Notes: generated from the letters alone by a model not told the origin. A stretch of 13,327 nucleotides of DNA from Sulfurimonas sp. (GCA_027063585.1 JAMORM010000005.1:1-13327), one strand, 5' to 3'. Shown: positions 1 through 7,550, counted from the first letter of the stretch. Made by a program: numbers and translations.

Positions 1-657
1 ACGAAATACTTTATCTCCGTCACGCAATGCTTTTCTAAGCATATTAGCTACAAAAATAAGTATTTTGTCTCCGGCAATATGTCCATATTTGTCATTTATT
101 TGTTTAAAATCATCAATATCTAAAAGAAGTACATGCAGTTCATGTTTTAATTCTTTTTTATCACATATGTTGTTAAGATAGGTATCAAGTGCCCGTCTGT
201 TAAATATTTTAGTAAGAGCATCTAAATTTGAGCTGCTTTCAAGCTCTTTTACCTGTGTTGTAAGGTCTGAGATAACTTGGTTTGCACGTTTTACTTCTTG
301 TGACATATGATTTTGAATTTCTTCAATCTTTGTTTTAATTGAAGACATATCAATAAACTCTTTTTCATTGGTTTGAATAACTTTTTCTTGAGCCTGTGTC
401 AATTCTTTAAATTTATCATTAGTTTCTTTATATGATGAAAGTGTCTCTTTTGCAATCTCTTTATAAGTATTGCTAAAAGCTAATTTTGCATGTTCCACAG
501 AGTCTATATCATCATCTTTAATGTTTTGAATGGTTTTTACGGCATCTTGCAAATAGGTAATAACCTGTTCTTTATTTGGTTCTTTTTGAGAATCAATATT
601 GTCCAACAAATCTTCGTGCATTTGGGTTACTAATGATTTTAGGTCATCTTTTTTCAT
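1..657 (-). CDS. Diguanylate cyclase (GGDEF domain), C-terminus missing
   Basis: 219 codons read without a stop from ATG at 657 down to the window edge, so the gene is partial at its 3' end. Residues 1-140 are charged and mostly helical, with a coiled-coil-like stretch around 75-140 and no membrane segment, suggesting a cytoplasmic sensor or oligomerisation region. A GGDEF domain starts near 145: DALTKIFNRRAL (146-157) is the usual entry motif, and LLDIDDFKQINDKYGH (178-193) is the strand and metal/nucleotide-binding segment. The sequence stops at DKVFR (215-219), just before the GG(D/E)EF signature is expected, so catalytic competence cannot be judged here. The family makes cyclic di-GMP from two GTP. 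GGAG at 662-665 (minus) lies a few bases before the ATG. The gene is divergent from aroG. The domain call is firm; the input signal is unknown. Confidence 0.88.
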   Translation of the reverse strand, partial: MKKDDLKSLVTQMHEDLLDNIDSQKEPNKEQVITYLQDAVKTIQNIKDDDIDSVEHAKLAFSNTYKEIAKETLSSYKETNDKFKELTQAQEKVIQTNEKEFIDMSSIKTKIEEIQNHMSQEVKRANQVISDLTTQVKELESSSNLDALTKIFNRRALDTYLNNICDKKELKHELHVLLLDIDDFKQINDKYGHIAGDKILIFVANMLRKALRDGDKVFR

Positions 658-685
658 GAATCTCCAGATAAAAAATATATTTGCA

Positions 686-691
686 ATTATA
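686..691 (-). promoter_or_regulatory. -10 box of the diguanylate cyclase gene
   Basis: The minus strand reads TATAAT here, about 28 bases before the ATG at 657, with an SD-like GGAG between. No convincing -35 box is seen, which is usual for Campylobacterota sigma-70 promoters. Predicted by eye only. Confidence 0.5.
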
Positions 692-720
692 CTAATTTAA
701 GCATAAAAAAAGCTTTTCTC

Positions 721-750
721 ATAGCTATTTTAGCTATATTTGGCTAAAAT
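721..750 (+). promoter_or_regulatory. Two overlapping dyads in the aroG promoter region
   Basis: ATAGCTA-TTT-TAGCTAT (721-737) is a perfect 7-bp inverted repeat. ATTTTAGC (727-734) and GCTAAAAT (743-750) form a second perfect 8-bp inverted repeat that shares bases with the first, so both hairpins cannot form at once. The right arm contains TAAAAT (745-750), a possible -10 box for aroG. This could be an operator or a small conformational switch, or simply part of an AT-rich promoter. An AAGG Shine-Dalgarno lies at 770-773, 8 bases before aroG. Confidence 0.35.
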
Positions 751-781
751 TGCAAAAATAATATTATATAAGGTCTAATTA

Positions 782-2131
782 ATGAGTACTTGGAGCCCGT
801 CAAGCTGGAGAGAAAAACCAATATTGCAACAACCGACATATCCTGATAAAACAAAACTAGAAGCGGTTTTAAAGGAATTGAAAAATTATCCACCGCTTGT
901 ATTTGCAGGCGAAGCACGTTCACTAAAAGAACAACTCGCAAATGTATCACAGGGGAAGGCTTTTTTACTTCAAGGTGGAGATTGTGCCGAGAGTTTTAGT
1001 GAATTTCATGCTGATAATATTCGTGATACTTTCAAGGCATTAATGCAGATGGCAGTTGTAATGACATATGCCGGTGGACTTCCTGTAGTAAAAGTAGGTC
1101 GTCTTGGTGGTCAGTTTGCAAAGCCGCGTTCCTCTAACACGGAAACATTGGGAGATATCACACTTGATTCCTATCGTGGTGACATCATTAACGGTATAGA
1201 TTTTGATGAAAAGTCTCGTACACCGGACCCTGAGCGTATGATTAAAGCATATAATCAGGCAACAGCTACGCAAAATTTACTTCGTGCTTTTGCATCGGGT
1301 GGACTTGCTGATCTGCATCAGGTAAGTAAATGGAATCTTGATTTTGCGCATAAAAGTGAAGTAGGTGAAAAATACGAAGCATTGGCAGAAGATATAGAAA
1401 AATCTTTAAAATTTATGGAAGCCTGCGGCGTTACGTCTAAAACATACAGAACATTGCGTGAGACTGACTTTTTTACTTCGCATGAAGCGCTTCTTTTACC
1501 GTATGAAGAAGCATTTACAAGAAAAGATTCCATTACCGGTGACTGGTATAATACAGCAGCACATATGGTATGGATAGGTGATAGAACTCGTCAACTTGAC
1601 GGTGCGCATGTTGAGTACATGAAAGGTATTAAAAACCCTATCGGTATAAAAGCCGGTCCTACTATGGACCCTGATGACTTGGTAAGATTAGCTAAAGCAG
1701 TAAATCCTGAAAATGAAGCAGGGCGTTTAAATATCATAGTAAGAATGGGTGCGAACAAAGTAGGCGAGCATATGCCTGCATTGATTCGCGCAGTTGAAAG
1801 AGAAGGTTTACATGTAGTTTGGTCATGTGACCCTATGCATGGCAATACCATCAAATCATCAAACAACTATAAAACGCGTCCGGTTGATGACATTTTAACT
1901 GAGATGAAACAGTTCTTTCAGGTGCACAAAGCCGAGGGTACATTTGCCGGCGGTGTTCACTTGGAGATGACGGGTAAAAATGTAACGGAGTGTATCGGCG
2001 GTTCATTTACTGTAACAGAAGAAGATTTAAGCTCTCGTTACCACACGCATTGTGATCCACGTCTCAATGCAGACCAGTCGTTGGAGTTGGCATTTTTAAT
2101 AGCAGACTCCCTAAAAGACGCAAATAAATAG
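782..2131 (+). CDS. aroG: Class II 3-deoxy-7-phosphoheptulonate (DAHP) synthase
   Basis: This cytoplasmic enzyme condenses phosphoenolpyruvate with erythrose 4-phosphate, the first step of the shikimate pathway to aromatic amino acids. The protein (449 aa) has the normal length of the plant-like class II family, unrelated in sequence to E. coli AroF/G/H. Expected metal ligands are visible: Cys68 in GGDCAES, His353 in DPMHGNT, Glu395 in HLEMTG and Asp425 in CDPRLN. Substrate-binding motifs are [11 protein letters not shown] (107-117), [11 protein letters not shown] (232-242), [11 protein letters not shown] (266-276) and [10 protein letters not shown] (288-297). The ATG has AAGG 8 bases upstream. 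No separate regulatory domain is present and no aromatic-rich leader peptide was found upstream. The function is firm; the symbol is a convention, since class II enzymes carry different names in different species. Confidence 0.96.
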   Translation: MSTWSPSSWREKPILQQPTYPDKTKLEAVLKELKNYPPLVFAGEARSLKEQLANVSQGKAFLLQGGDCAESFSEFHADNIRDTFKALMQMAVVMTYAGGLPVVKVGRLGGQFAKPRSSNTETLGDITLDSYRGDIINGIDFDEKSRTPDPERMIKAYNQATATQNLLRAFASGGLADLHQVSKWNLDFAHKSEVGEKYEALAEDIEKSLKFMEACGVTSKTYRTLRETDFFTSHEALLLPYEEAFTRKDSITGDWYNTAAHMVWIGDRTRQLDGAHVEYMKGIKNPIGIKAGPTMDPDDLVRLAKAVNPENEAGRLNIIVRMGANKVGEHMPALIRAVEREGLHVVWSCDPMHGNTIKSSNNYKTRPVDDILTEMKQFFQVHKAEGTFAGGVHLEMTGKNVTECIGGSFTVTEEDLSSRYHTHCDPRLNADQSLELAFLIADSLKDANK

Positions 2132-2141
2132 GTGTCTTTTT
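2113..2141 (+). terminator. Possible terminator overlapping the end of aroG
   Basis: AAAAGACGC (2113-2121) pairs with GGTGTCTTTT downstream (9 bp with one G-U pair), enclosing the stop codon in the loop and ending in TTTTT (2137-2141). Weaker dyads follow, such as AGGCT (2170-2174) with AGCCT (2187-2191). The position between convergent genes fits a terminator. Confidence 0.4.
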
Positions 2142-2207
2142 CGGAAGCGATGCTTTAGCTTCGCCTTTTAGGCTTTTAAGTAAATTAGCCTTGTTTTAGA
2201 TAATTTA

Positions 2208-2567
2208 TTATCTCACCTGAAAAATATTTTCTTTTTGTACGGCATGAAACTCCGCTCCGTAGCAGAGTCTTTGCTGTATACCTCCACGCGCTGTTAAATC
2301 GACAATTATTCCCAGATTTTTTGTTTGTATACTTGTTGCAATAGTCTCATATATTTCATAGGCAATATCTTCGGCATTGAATTTTTTGTCTCTGAGCGAA
2401 GTTAAATACTTTTTAAAATCACGCAGGTCAAATGTTTCACCGAGTGAAGTAAAATTAATGTAAACAGTACCTCTGTAAGGCTGACCGCTTTGTGCAAGAA
2501 ATAGCAGTTCGCGAGACATATATTGTATAGTTGTGTTTTCTTTTACATGTAAAGATGTTAGTTGCAT
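2208..2567 (-). CDS. Small QueF-like (T-fold) protein, apparently non-catalytic
   Basis: A 119-aa protein of no named family I can recall. It begins one base after the queF stop, and its Shine-Dalgarno (AGGA) lies inside the last queF codons, so translation is probably coupled. The pattern beta-beta-helix-helix-beta-beta resembles a tunnelling-fold (T-fold) domain. Residues 63-101 align without gaps to QueF 97-135 with about 10 identities of 39, including the ED pair (66-67), I72, Q81, K83, L85 and the RGxI turn (R94, G95, I97). The QueF nucleophilic Cys and its Asp are absent, and the substrate-binding His is Ala65. I infer a pseudoenzyme relative of QueF, perhaps a partner subunit. It could also be an unrelated protein with a similar fold. 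Confidence 0.75.
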   Translation of the reverse strand: MQLTSLHVKENTTIQYMSRELLFLAQSGQPYRGTVYINFTSLGETFDLRDFKKYLTSLRDKKFNAEDIAYEIYETIATSIQTKNLGIIVDLTARGGIQQRLCYGAEFHAVQKENIFQVR

Positions 2568-2568
2568 A

Positions 2569-3066
2569 TTATCCTATTCTTTGCGGATTAAGGTTTCTGT
2601 TGAAAAATCTATGTTTTTCTAACTCTTTGTATTTAGCTTCATCTTTTGCATAGCTAAACGTCGGGTGTATGCTGATATTACCCCGAGGATAAAAGAGACC
2701 GATAACTTCAAGATATTTTGGCTGCATGAGTGCAACTAAATCTTTACCTATTTTATTGACGACATCTTCATGAAACTCACCGCTGTTTATAAAGCTAAAA
2801 AGATAGAGCTTGAGTGATTTGCTCTCAACCATTTTCACATCAGGAATGTAGTTAATAATGAGCGTGCCAAAATCGGGCTGATTTGTTTTAGGGCAAAGTG
2901 AAGTAAATTCGTCTGCATTGAGTGTAACCCAATAATCCATCTCGGGATGGACATTTTCAAAGGTTTCTAAAAGTTCGGGTGCATATTCATATTTATACTC
3001 TGTATGTCCTGCTCCAAGCTGGGCTACCTCTTGGGCTCGTTTTGCTTTATATGCTTTTTCATCCAT
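2569..3066 (-). CDS. queF: NADPH-dependent 7-cyano-7-deazaguanine reductase QueF
   Basis: QueF reduces the nitrile of preQ0 to the amine of preQ1, the last free-base step of queuosine synthesis before insertion into tRNA. At 165 aa it is the short, single-module (Bacillus-type) form. Visible features are FTSLCPKTNQPDF (54-66) with the nucleophile Cys58 and the acid Asp65, the family motif ESKSLKLYLFSF (81-92), His99-Glu100 for substrate binding, and the YPRGNISI turn (126-133). Its ATG overlaps the end of uup by 8 bases (ATGGATGA), so it is likely made by translational coupling. A QueF-like small gene follows after 1 bp. The first 20 residues are charged and not obviously part of the catalytic fold. 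Confidence 0.96.
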   Translation of the reverse strand: MDEKAYKAKRAQEVAQLGAGHTEYKYEYAPELLETFENVHPEMDYWVTLNADEFTSLCPKTNQPDFGTLIINYIPDVKMVESKSLKLYLFSFINSGEFHEDVVNKIGKDLVALMQPKYLEVIGLFYPRGNISIHPTFSYAKDEAKYKELEKHRFFNRNLNPQRIG

Positions 3067-5005
3067 TGTTTATCTCTTCTTCTTTTTCTTGAATCGTTAA
3101 AAGTTCTTCAACTTTTTCTTCATACAATTCCTCTATTTCAGCTAGTTCCTTGGCAAGTTTGCTTAGTCCTATCTCTTCATAGCATTTTGGATCTGACAAG
3201 CAGTTGTTCTTTTCATCTATTTTTGCTTCAAGTTCTTCTATCTCGGTTGGAAGTTTTTCTAAGGCTATTTTTTCTTTAAAAGTGAGTTTTAATGTTTTTG
3301 GCTTTTGTGTTACATGTAACTTGGGTTTTTCTTCTTTGGTTGCCTCTTTTTCCATATTGTGAAGCTCCTGGACTTCTTTTTCAATTTCTAAATACTCAGA
3401 ATATTGTTGGTGTGACTCTTCTATAGTTTTATCAGGTTTGAAAATAAAGAGTTTTTTCGCAATTTTATCTACAAAGTATCTGTCATGTGAGACAATTATG
3501 ACAGCACCGCTAAAGTTTGTCAACTGTTCTTCCAAAATATTGATAGTTGGAATATCCAAATCATTTGTCGGTTCATCCAAAATGAGGATGTCGACATCTT
3601 GTGTAAAAAGCAGGGCAAGGGCAACACGATTTTTTTCACCGCCGCTGAGAACGCCTATCTTTTTATCTAAAAATTCACGAGGAAAAAGAAAGTTTTTAAG
3701 GTATCCATATACATGTAAGTCACTGCCACGAACATTTACTCTGTCTCCACCATGCGGACAAAAAGTCTCTATAAGATTTTTGTCATCATCAAGCATCTCC
3801 CTGTGCTGATCAAAATAACCAACCTTAAATTCTCCGCGTTTTATCTTTCCGCTTGTTGGTTCTATGCGTCCGAGCAGAGCTTTTAAGAGTGTTGATTTGC
3901 CACTGCCGTTTGGTCCGACGATAGCGATAACGTCTTTTTGCAGTATACGCGTTGAAAAATTATGCAGCAGTTCTTTGTCCCCGAGTTTGAGTTCCAAATC
4001 TTCCACTTCAAAGAGCATTTTTTGTTTATTTACGCTTTTGTCACGATTAAAGTGTTTTGCCTCGCGTTGCAGTTCAACAGACATTTTACGAATTTTTGCA
4101 GGGTTTGTTTTTGCATCTTCTCGTAGTTGCATCAAACGCTCTTTGCGTCCTTCATTGCGTTTAAGTCTTGCACGCACACCTCTGGCAAACCATTCATTTT
4201 CTCTTTTTAAAATGCCAAGGAGGTTGTCATGCTGTTTTTGCAAGGTTCTGAGATACTCCTCTTTTTGTGTGAGGTAATCATTGTATCCGCCTTTGTACTC
4301 ACGAAGTGCGCAGTCTTCTACTTCTACTGATTTTGTAGCAATACGGTCGATGAAATAACGGTCGTGGGAGATAAAAACAAGTGTGAACTTCTCTTTAAGG
4401 ATCAGCTCTTCTAAAAATTCAACCATATAAACATCCAAATGATTGGTAGGTTCATCAAGCAGAAGTACGTCAGGTTTTTGCAGTAAAAGTGAAGCAAGTG
4501 CCACACGACGCTGTTCACCCCCGCTTAAAAGCATAACAGGTTTGTCTTCATAGGCTTTGAGTTGAAAATGTTGAATAATACGCTCTATTTTGTCATCTAA
4601 ATTCCATGCATTGTGGTGTTCAATGTATCGTGAGAGTTTTTCATGCTCATCTAAAAGCACTTTATTATCAAAATCTTCAGCGAGAAGTAAAGAGAGTTTA
4701 TTATATTTTTCTTTTGCTGCAGTAAGCTCTTTGAGTCCGGCTTCTACGGCTTGGCGGACACTGTGTCCTTCTTCAAATTCAGGACGCTGATCGAGCATTT
4801 TTACTTCTAAGTCATTTTTTATGATACGTCTTCCGCCGTCAGGGGTAAGTGTGCCGTTGACAATTTTCATTAAAGTAGATTTTCCACTGCCATTTTTTCC
4901 GATAATAACAATACGCTCACCCTCATCGACATGAAAGTCAACTTCTGTGAGAATTTTTTGTGCTGAATAGTGTTTGCTAATTTTTTGTAGGTCTATTAAT
5001 GCCAT
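3059..5005 (-). CDS. uup: ABC-F family ATPase, Uup type
   Basis: A soluble protein (648 aa) with two ATP-binding cassettes and no membrane domain. First cassette: Walker A GKNGSGKST (36-44), signature LSGGEQ (160-165), Walker B LLLDEP (181-186, catalytic Glu185). Second: GPNGSGKST (364-372), LSGGEK (453-458), ILDEP (475-479, Glu478). The linker contains RGVRARLKRNEGR (275-287), close to the Uup-type linker, and residues about 570-645 form the charged coiled-coil C-terminal domain typical of Uup. ABC-F proteins act at the ribosomal E site; E. coli Uup has also been linked to branched DNA intermediates and transposon precise excision. No clear Shine-Dalgarno precedes the ATG; the upstream bases are A-rich. 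It lies 37 bp after the DUF808 gene and overlaps queF by 8 bp. A resistance ABC-F is less likely given the Uup-type tail. Confidence 0.92.
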   Translation of the reverse strand: MALIDLQKISKHYSAQKILTEVDFHVDEGERIVIIGKNGSGKSTLMKIVNGTLTPDGGRRIIKNDLEVKMLDQRPEFEEGHSVRQAVEAGLKELTAAKEKYNKLSLLLAEDFDNKVLLDEHEKLSRYIEHHNAWNLDDKIERIIQHFQLKAYEDKPVMLLSGGEQRRVALASLLLQKPDVLLLDEPTNHLDVYMVEFLEELILKEKFTLVFISHDRYFIDRIATKSVEVEDCALREYKGGYNDYLTQKEEYLRTLQKQHDNLLGILKRENEWFARGVRARLKRNEGRKERLMQLREDAKTNPAKIRKMSVELQREAKHFNRDKSVNKQKMLFEVEDLELKLGDKELLHNFSTRILQKDVIAIVGPNGSGKSTLLKALLGRIEPTSGKIKRGEFKVGYFDQHREMLDDDKNLIETFCPHGGDRVNVRGSDLHVYGYLKNFLFPREFLDKKIGVLSGGEKNRVALALLFTQDVDILILDEPTNDLDIPTINILEEQLTNFSGAVIIVSHDRYFVDKIAKKLFIFKPDKTIEESHQQYSEYLEIEKEVQELHNMEKEATKEEKPKLHVTQKPKTLKLTFKEKIALEKLPTEIEELEAKIDEKNNCLSDPKCYEEIGLSKLAKELAEIEELYEEKVEELLTIQEKEEEINNG

Positions 5006-5042
5006 AAATATTTACTTTTTTTAGTTTTTCTAATCATAACAT

Positions 5043-5909
5043 TTAAGCGGTTAAAAGGTGCTTTTTTATAAAAAGATGGATTCCAAAAGCAAGACTCCCT
5101 ACAATAAAACCGATGAAGAGTTCTCCGAGTAAACTTGGCAAAAAATGTAGGTATTCATGGAGTTGCGGAAGGTTATGCATAAAGATTCCTCCTGCTACCA
5201 AGAGCATTGCCAAGGTTCCTATGACAGTGAGAGCGCGGATTACTTTTGGTAGAGAGACTACGAGGCTTCTGCCTATTTTGTGCAAGAGTGATTTTTCATT
5301 TTTGGCACGCCCTATAAGTGAAAAACCAAAGTCATCCATACGCACAAGCAGAGCAACAAGACCATACACACCGATAGTTGCCAAGATGGCAACGACTGTT
5401 ACGGCGATGATCTGAATAAACAGAGGTTGCGAAAGAACCGTTCCCAGTGCAATGATGATAATCTCTATGGAGAGTATGAAGTCTGTGGTTATGGCAGAGT
5501 TGATTTTCTCTTTTTCTATTTTGAGTATTTCTTCTTCTGAGAGTTCTTGTAGTTCGCTGACATGCTTTTTATGATGAGGATAAAAGTATTCATAAATTTT
5601 TTCTACACCTTCATAAGAGAGGTAAACTCCTCCAAGCATAAGTATGGGAACAATGAGCCATGAAGCATAGGCAGAGAGCAAAAAAGCGATGGGCAAAATG
5701 ATGAGTTTGTTTCTAAACGAGCCTTTTGTGATGGCCCAAAGCAGAGGAAGTTCACGAGATGCTGCAAAGCCTGAAGCCTTTTGGGCATTTACAGCTAAAT
5801 CATCGCCTAAAATTGCAGTAGTTTTCTTCGCAGCTATCTTGCTTACTACGGCAGCATCATCCAAAAGTGTTGCTATGTCATCAAAAAGAGCAAAAAATCC
5901 ACCTGTCAT
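5043..5909 (-). CDS. DUF808 family inner-membrane protein (YedI-like)
   Basis: The N-terminus GGFFALFDDIATLLDDAA (3-20), followed by KKTTAILGDDLAVNA (28-42) and ASRELPLLWAI (50-60), is the hallmark of the DUF808 family, whose E. coli member is YedI. At 288 aa it has about the usual length. Several hydrophobic segments are visible: about 66-98 (probably two), 146-158, 165-189, 225-243 and 260-281. A charged loop rich in Glu and Lys lies at 112-137. Function is unknown in the family. The ATG at 5909 has AGGA about 9 bases upstream and a TATAAA box beyond it. It appears to be the first gene of the leftward group leading to uup and queF, although a separate uup promoter in the 37-bp gap cannot be excluded. 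Confidence 0.88.
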   Translation of the reverse strand: MTGGFFALFDDIATLLDDAAVVSKIAAKKTTAILGDDLAVNAQKASGFAASRELPLLWAITKGSFRNKLIILPIAFLLSAYASWLIVPILMLGGVYLSYEGVEKIYEYFYPHHKKHVSELQELSEEEILKIEKEKINSAITTDFILSIEIIIIALGTVLSQPLFIQIIAVTVVAILATIGVYGLVALLVRMDDFGFSLIGRAKNEKSLLHKIGRSLVVSLPKVIRALTVIGTLAMLLVAGGIFMHNLPQLHEYLHFLPSLLGELFIGFIVGSLAFGIHLFIKKHLLTA

Positions 5910-5936
5910 TGTATAAAATCCTGTTGTAATATTTTA

Positions 5937-5942
5937 TTTATA
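5937..5942 (-). promoter_or_regulatory. -10 box of the DUF808-uup-queF group
   Basis: The minus strand reads TATAAA, about 28 bases before the DUF808 start codon, in the divergent gap to the YceI-like gene. One base differs from consensus and no clear -35 was seen. Confidence 0.35.
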
Positions 5943-5975
5943 GTAGCATAAAATGAGAAATAATCTTTTTGTAGC

Positions 5976-5981
5976 TATAAT
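5976..5981 (+). promoter_or_regulatory. -10 box of the YceI-like gene
   Basis: A perfect TATAAT predicts a transcript start near 5988. The message would carry AAAGGAG (5995-6001), 7 bases before the ATG at 6009, an unusually good ribosome binding site for this window. Confidence 0.5.
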
Positions 5982-6008
5982 GCTTCCATAATTTAAAGGA
6001 GCGGCTTT

Positions 6009-6491
6009 ATGATTAAAATATTATTGTTCTTTGCACTGCTGACATCATCACTGCAGAGTATAGAAATGGGTAAGAGCGGAGGGTGCACACTTACACAGAG
6101 TAATAGAGTCAAGATCGGGTATAACAACACGGCAGTAAAAGAGTTTACATACACACCAAAAGCTTTAAGCGGTGGAAATTTCAGGCAGTTGTTTGTCGGG
6201 GCAACATTACATGTAACTCTGCCAAATACGCATGAAAAGCTTTTTGTACATGTACTTGACTACAAACCAAACAAACGCATAAAAGGAAAGCCAAAAACCG
6301 GTAAATTTATTACACAATTCACATATAAGGGCAAGAAAAAAATTATTATTATGAATTATATATTTAATAGGGGAGTGATGAAAGTATATGCTCAACTAGA
6401 CAAAGCAACCTTAAAAGAGATGAGCAAAGAAAACAAGATGAAAATATGGTTTGAAACAGACATCAAATACTCTTTGTGTCATGTGAAATAG
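6009..6491 (+). CDS. Secreted YceI-like (lipocalin-fold) protein, short form
   Basis: A 160-aa protein with a short signal peptide (residues 1 to about 17, MIKILLFFALLTSSLQS). The mature part resembles YceI proteins, which bind polyisoprenoid-type lipids in the periplasm. FTYTPKALSGGNFRQLFVGA (46-65) matches the usual sequence around 'tPkaksGknFreLlvGaTv', and FTYKGKKKIIIMNY (104-117) matches the later 'l.g.tk.vpm.y' strands. Typical family members are longer (about 170-200 aa); the stretch normally following the first strand pair is shortened here (about residues 71-85). Two Cys (26 and 157) could form a disulfide after export. Assignment to the family is by motif only; ligand unknown. It appears to be a single-gene transcript with its own promoter. 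Confidence 0.68.
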   Translation: MIKILLFFALLTSSLQSIEMGKSGGCTLTQSNRVKIGYNNTAVKEFTYTPKALSGGNFRQLFVGATLHVTLPNTHEKLFVHVLDYKPNKRIKGKPKTGKFITQFTYKGKKKIIIMNYIFNRGVMKVYAQLDKATLKEMSKENKMKIWFETDIKYSLCHVK

Positions 6492-6521
6492 GTATTTTAC
6501 CTAATTTGTATTCCTATTTTT
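6486..6521 (+). terminator. Possible terminator after the YceI-like gene
   Basis: AAATAGG (6486-6492, spanning the stop codon) can pair with CCTATTT (6513-6519), ending in five T residues. A competing short hairpin TAGGTA-TTT-TACCTA (6489-6503) uses the same left arm. Both stems are short and AT-rich. Confidence 0.3.
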
Positions 6522-6538
6522 GATATCATAGTAGATTA

Positions 6539-6575
6539 AAATGAAATGAGAATGAATTCATCTTTCATTTATAAT
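6539..6575 (+). promoter_or_regulatory. Promoter with long imperfect dyad upstream of the GGDEF-like gene
   Basis: TATAAT (6570-6575) is a perfect -10 box, about 40 bases before the ATG at 6615. Immediately upstream, AAATGAAA (6539-6546) mirrors TTTCATTT (6563-6570), and the centre ATGAATTCAT (6552-6561) is itself a palindrome. The dyad covers the -10 to -40 region, where a repressor dimer would block polymerase. The regulator is unknown. Confidence 0.4.
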
Positions 6576-6614
6576 TAATGTTAATATGCTATTATAGAAA
6601 ATAAGGAATGTATT

Positions 6615-7064
6615 ATGTCAGATATTTTAGAATATATAAAAAGTAATAAAGCCGAATTATTTGAAACTATATTGAATGAGATATCTGAATATAAATACAG
6701 AAATGCACGTTATGATGTAGAATTTTCTATAGTAGCTGTTTATTGTGAAAATACATTTGCTGTGGATGTTGAATTACTAAAAAAGAAGTTGAGACAAACT
6801 GACAGATTAATATATTTAAATGATCATTTATGTTGTATCATACTTGATGGAATATCTGCAGAGTTGTGTGCAAAAGCTGCTGAAAATGTAAATTATCACC
6901 TTTTACAGATAAATGCCAATAATAAATACTACCTCAGTGCTGCCGATTCACAAAATTATAATCCAAAATATATAAATATGATTCAAAGTTTATTAGACAG
7001 ATTAGAATATGCTATTGAAAATAATTTACAAAATATTGTCATATATCAAGATTATGTTATTTAA
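6615..7064 (+). CDS. Small degenerate GGDEF-like protein
   Basis: A 149-aa soluble protein with AAGGAA 7 bases before the ATG. I do not recognise a named family, but the second half follows the order of a GGDEF domain: a buried strand FSIVAVYCE (37-45), a helix, RQTDRLIYLNDHLCCIIL (60-77) where an active enzyme has '..D...RyGGDEF.vlL', a helix AELCAKAAENV (82-92), a strand YYLSAADS (105-112) in place of 'vT.SiGva', and LLDRLEYAIENNLQNIVIYQ (126-145) in place of 'll..AD.AlY.AK..GrN.v'. The GGDEF signature is replaced by LNDHL (68-72), and about a dozen residues are missing before it, including the metal site. It is therefore probably a non-catalytic cyclase-fold protein. This is a by-eye inference. 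Function unknown. Confidence 0.7.
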   Translation: MSDILEYIKSNKAELFETILNEISEYKYRNARYDVEFSIVAVYCENTFAVDVELLKKKLRQTDRLIYLNDHLCCIILDGISAELCAKAAENVNYHLLQINANNKYYLSAADSQNYNPKYINMIQSLLDRLEYAIENNLQNIVIYQDYVI

Positions 7065-7066
7065 AT

Positions 7067-7072
7067 TATAAT
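7067..7072 (+). promoter_or_regulatory. -10 box of the CopD-like gene
   Basis: A perfect TATAAT starts 3 bases after the upstream stop codon. A transcript start near 7079 would leave a short leader carrying AAAGGA (7090-7095). The gene may also be read through from the GGDEF-like gene. Confidence 0.4.
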
Positions 7073-7101
7073 ACTATACAAACTCATTTAAAGGATTTTA
7101 T

Positions 7102-7548
7102 TTGGGTTTATTTATACATATTCATCTTATTGCTGCTATTGCCTGGATAGGCGGTTCTATATTTATGTTTGTTTTAGGTGTTACACTGCTTGATAAAGAG
7201 AAACAAAAGCAGGTTTATCCTCATATCGGGCCTATTTTTGGCTATTTTGAATTAGTTTCTATTGTTATATTATTATTGACAGGTACTGTGATGATTGTTG
7301 ATAATGGACTCTACCATATGCTTTTAACGCATGATGACAATATTATAGTACAAGCACTCAGAAAGAAATTATTTATTGTAGCTATTATTGTTGTTGCAAC
7401 TATTATTCATTTTTTTATAGCATTTCGTACAAATGGTAAAGAGAGAACAAAAATACAAAACATTATATCGCGCGGATCTTCTTTACTTATATTCTTTTTA
7501 AATCTTTTTGTTCTGCATTATGCGATTATGATTCGTGCAATGCTTTAA
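7102..7548 (+). CDS. Four-helix CopD-like membrane protein (TTG start)
   Basis: A 148-aa inner-membrane protein with four hydrophobic helices near 3-29, 45-66, 89-110 and 123-145. Helix 1 (HIHLIAAIAWIGGSIFMF, 6-23) has the His-rich 'H.laa..W.GG..f' pattern of CopD/cytochrome-b-like membrane proteins, and further His residues lie in or near helices 3 and 4 (103, 139). Those could bind haem or copper, but this is inference. The start is TTG at 7102, chosen because AAAGGA lies 7 bases upstream and the next in-frame ATG is residue 22, inside helix 1. It ends 2 bases from the stop of the opposing gene. Full CopD proteins are longer, so this is a short relative. Function is not established. Confidence 0.75.
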   Translation: MGLFIHIHLIAAIAWIGGSIFMFVLGVTLLDKEKQKQVYPHIGPIFGYFELVSIVILLLTGTVMIVDNGLYHMLLTHDDNIIVQALRKKLFIVAIIVVATIIHFFIAFRTNGKERTKIQNIISRGSSLLIFFLNLFVLHYAIMIRAML

Positions 7549-7550
7549 TT

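Noticed and set aside
1591..1866. Open frames on the minus strand opposite aroG
   Set aside because: They overlap the conserved DAHP synthase core and show no family motif or ribosome binding site.
2143..2215. Small RNA or second terminator in the aroG/QueF-like convergent gap
   Set aside because: Only short dyads (5-6 bp, for example AGATAA with TTATCT at 2198-2213) in AT-rich DNA; nothing distinctive beyond the terminator already listed.
3864..4277. Open frames on the plus strand opposite uup (also 3004-3279 and 3438-3809)
   Set aside because: They are antisense shadows of a strongly conserved ABC-F gene; low-complexity Ser/Leu-rich translations and no SD.
6543..6564. Fur box upstream of the GGDEF-like gene
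   Set aside because: GAGAAT resembles one Fur hexamer, but the following units do not match, so no regulator is named.
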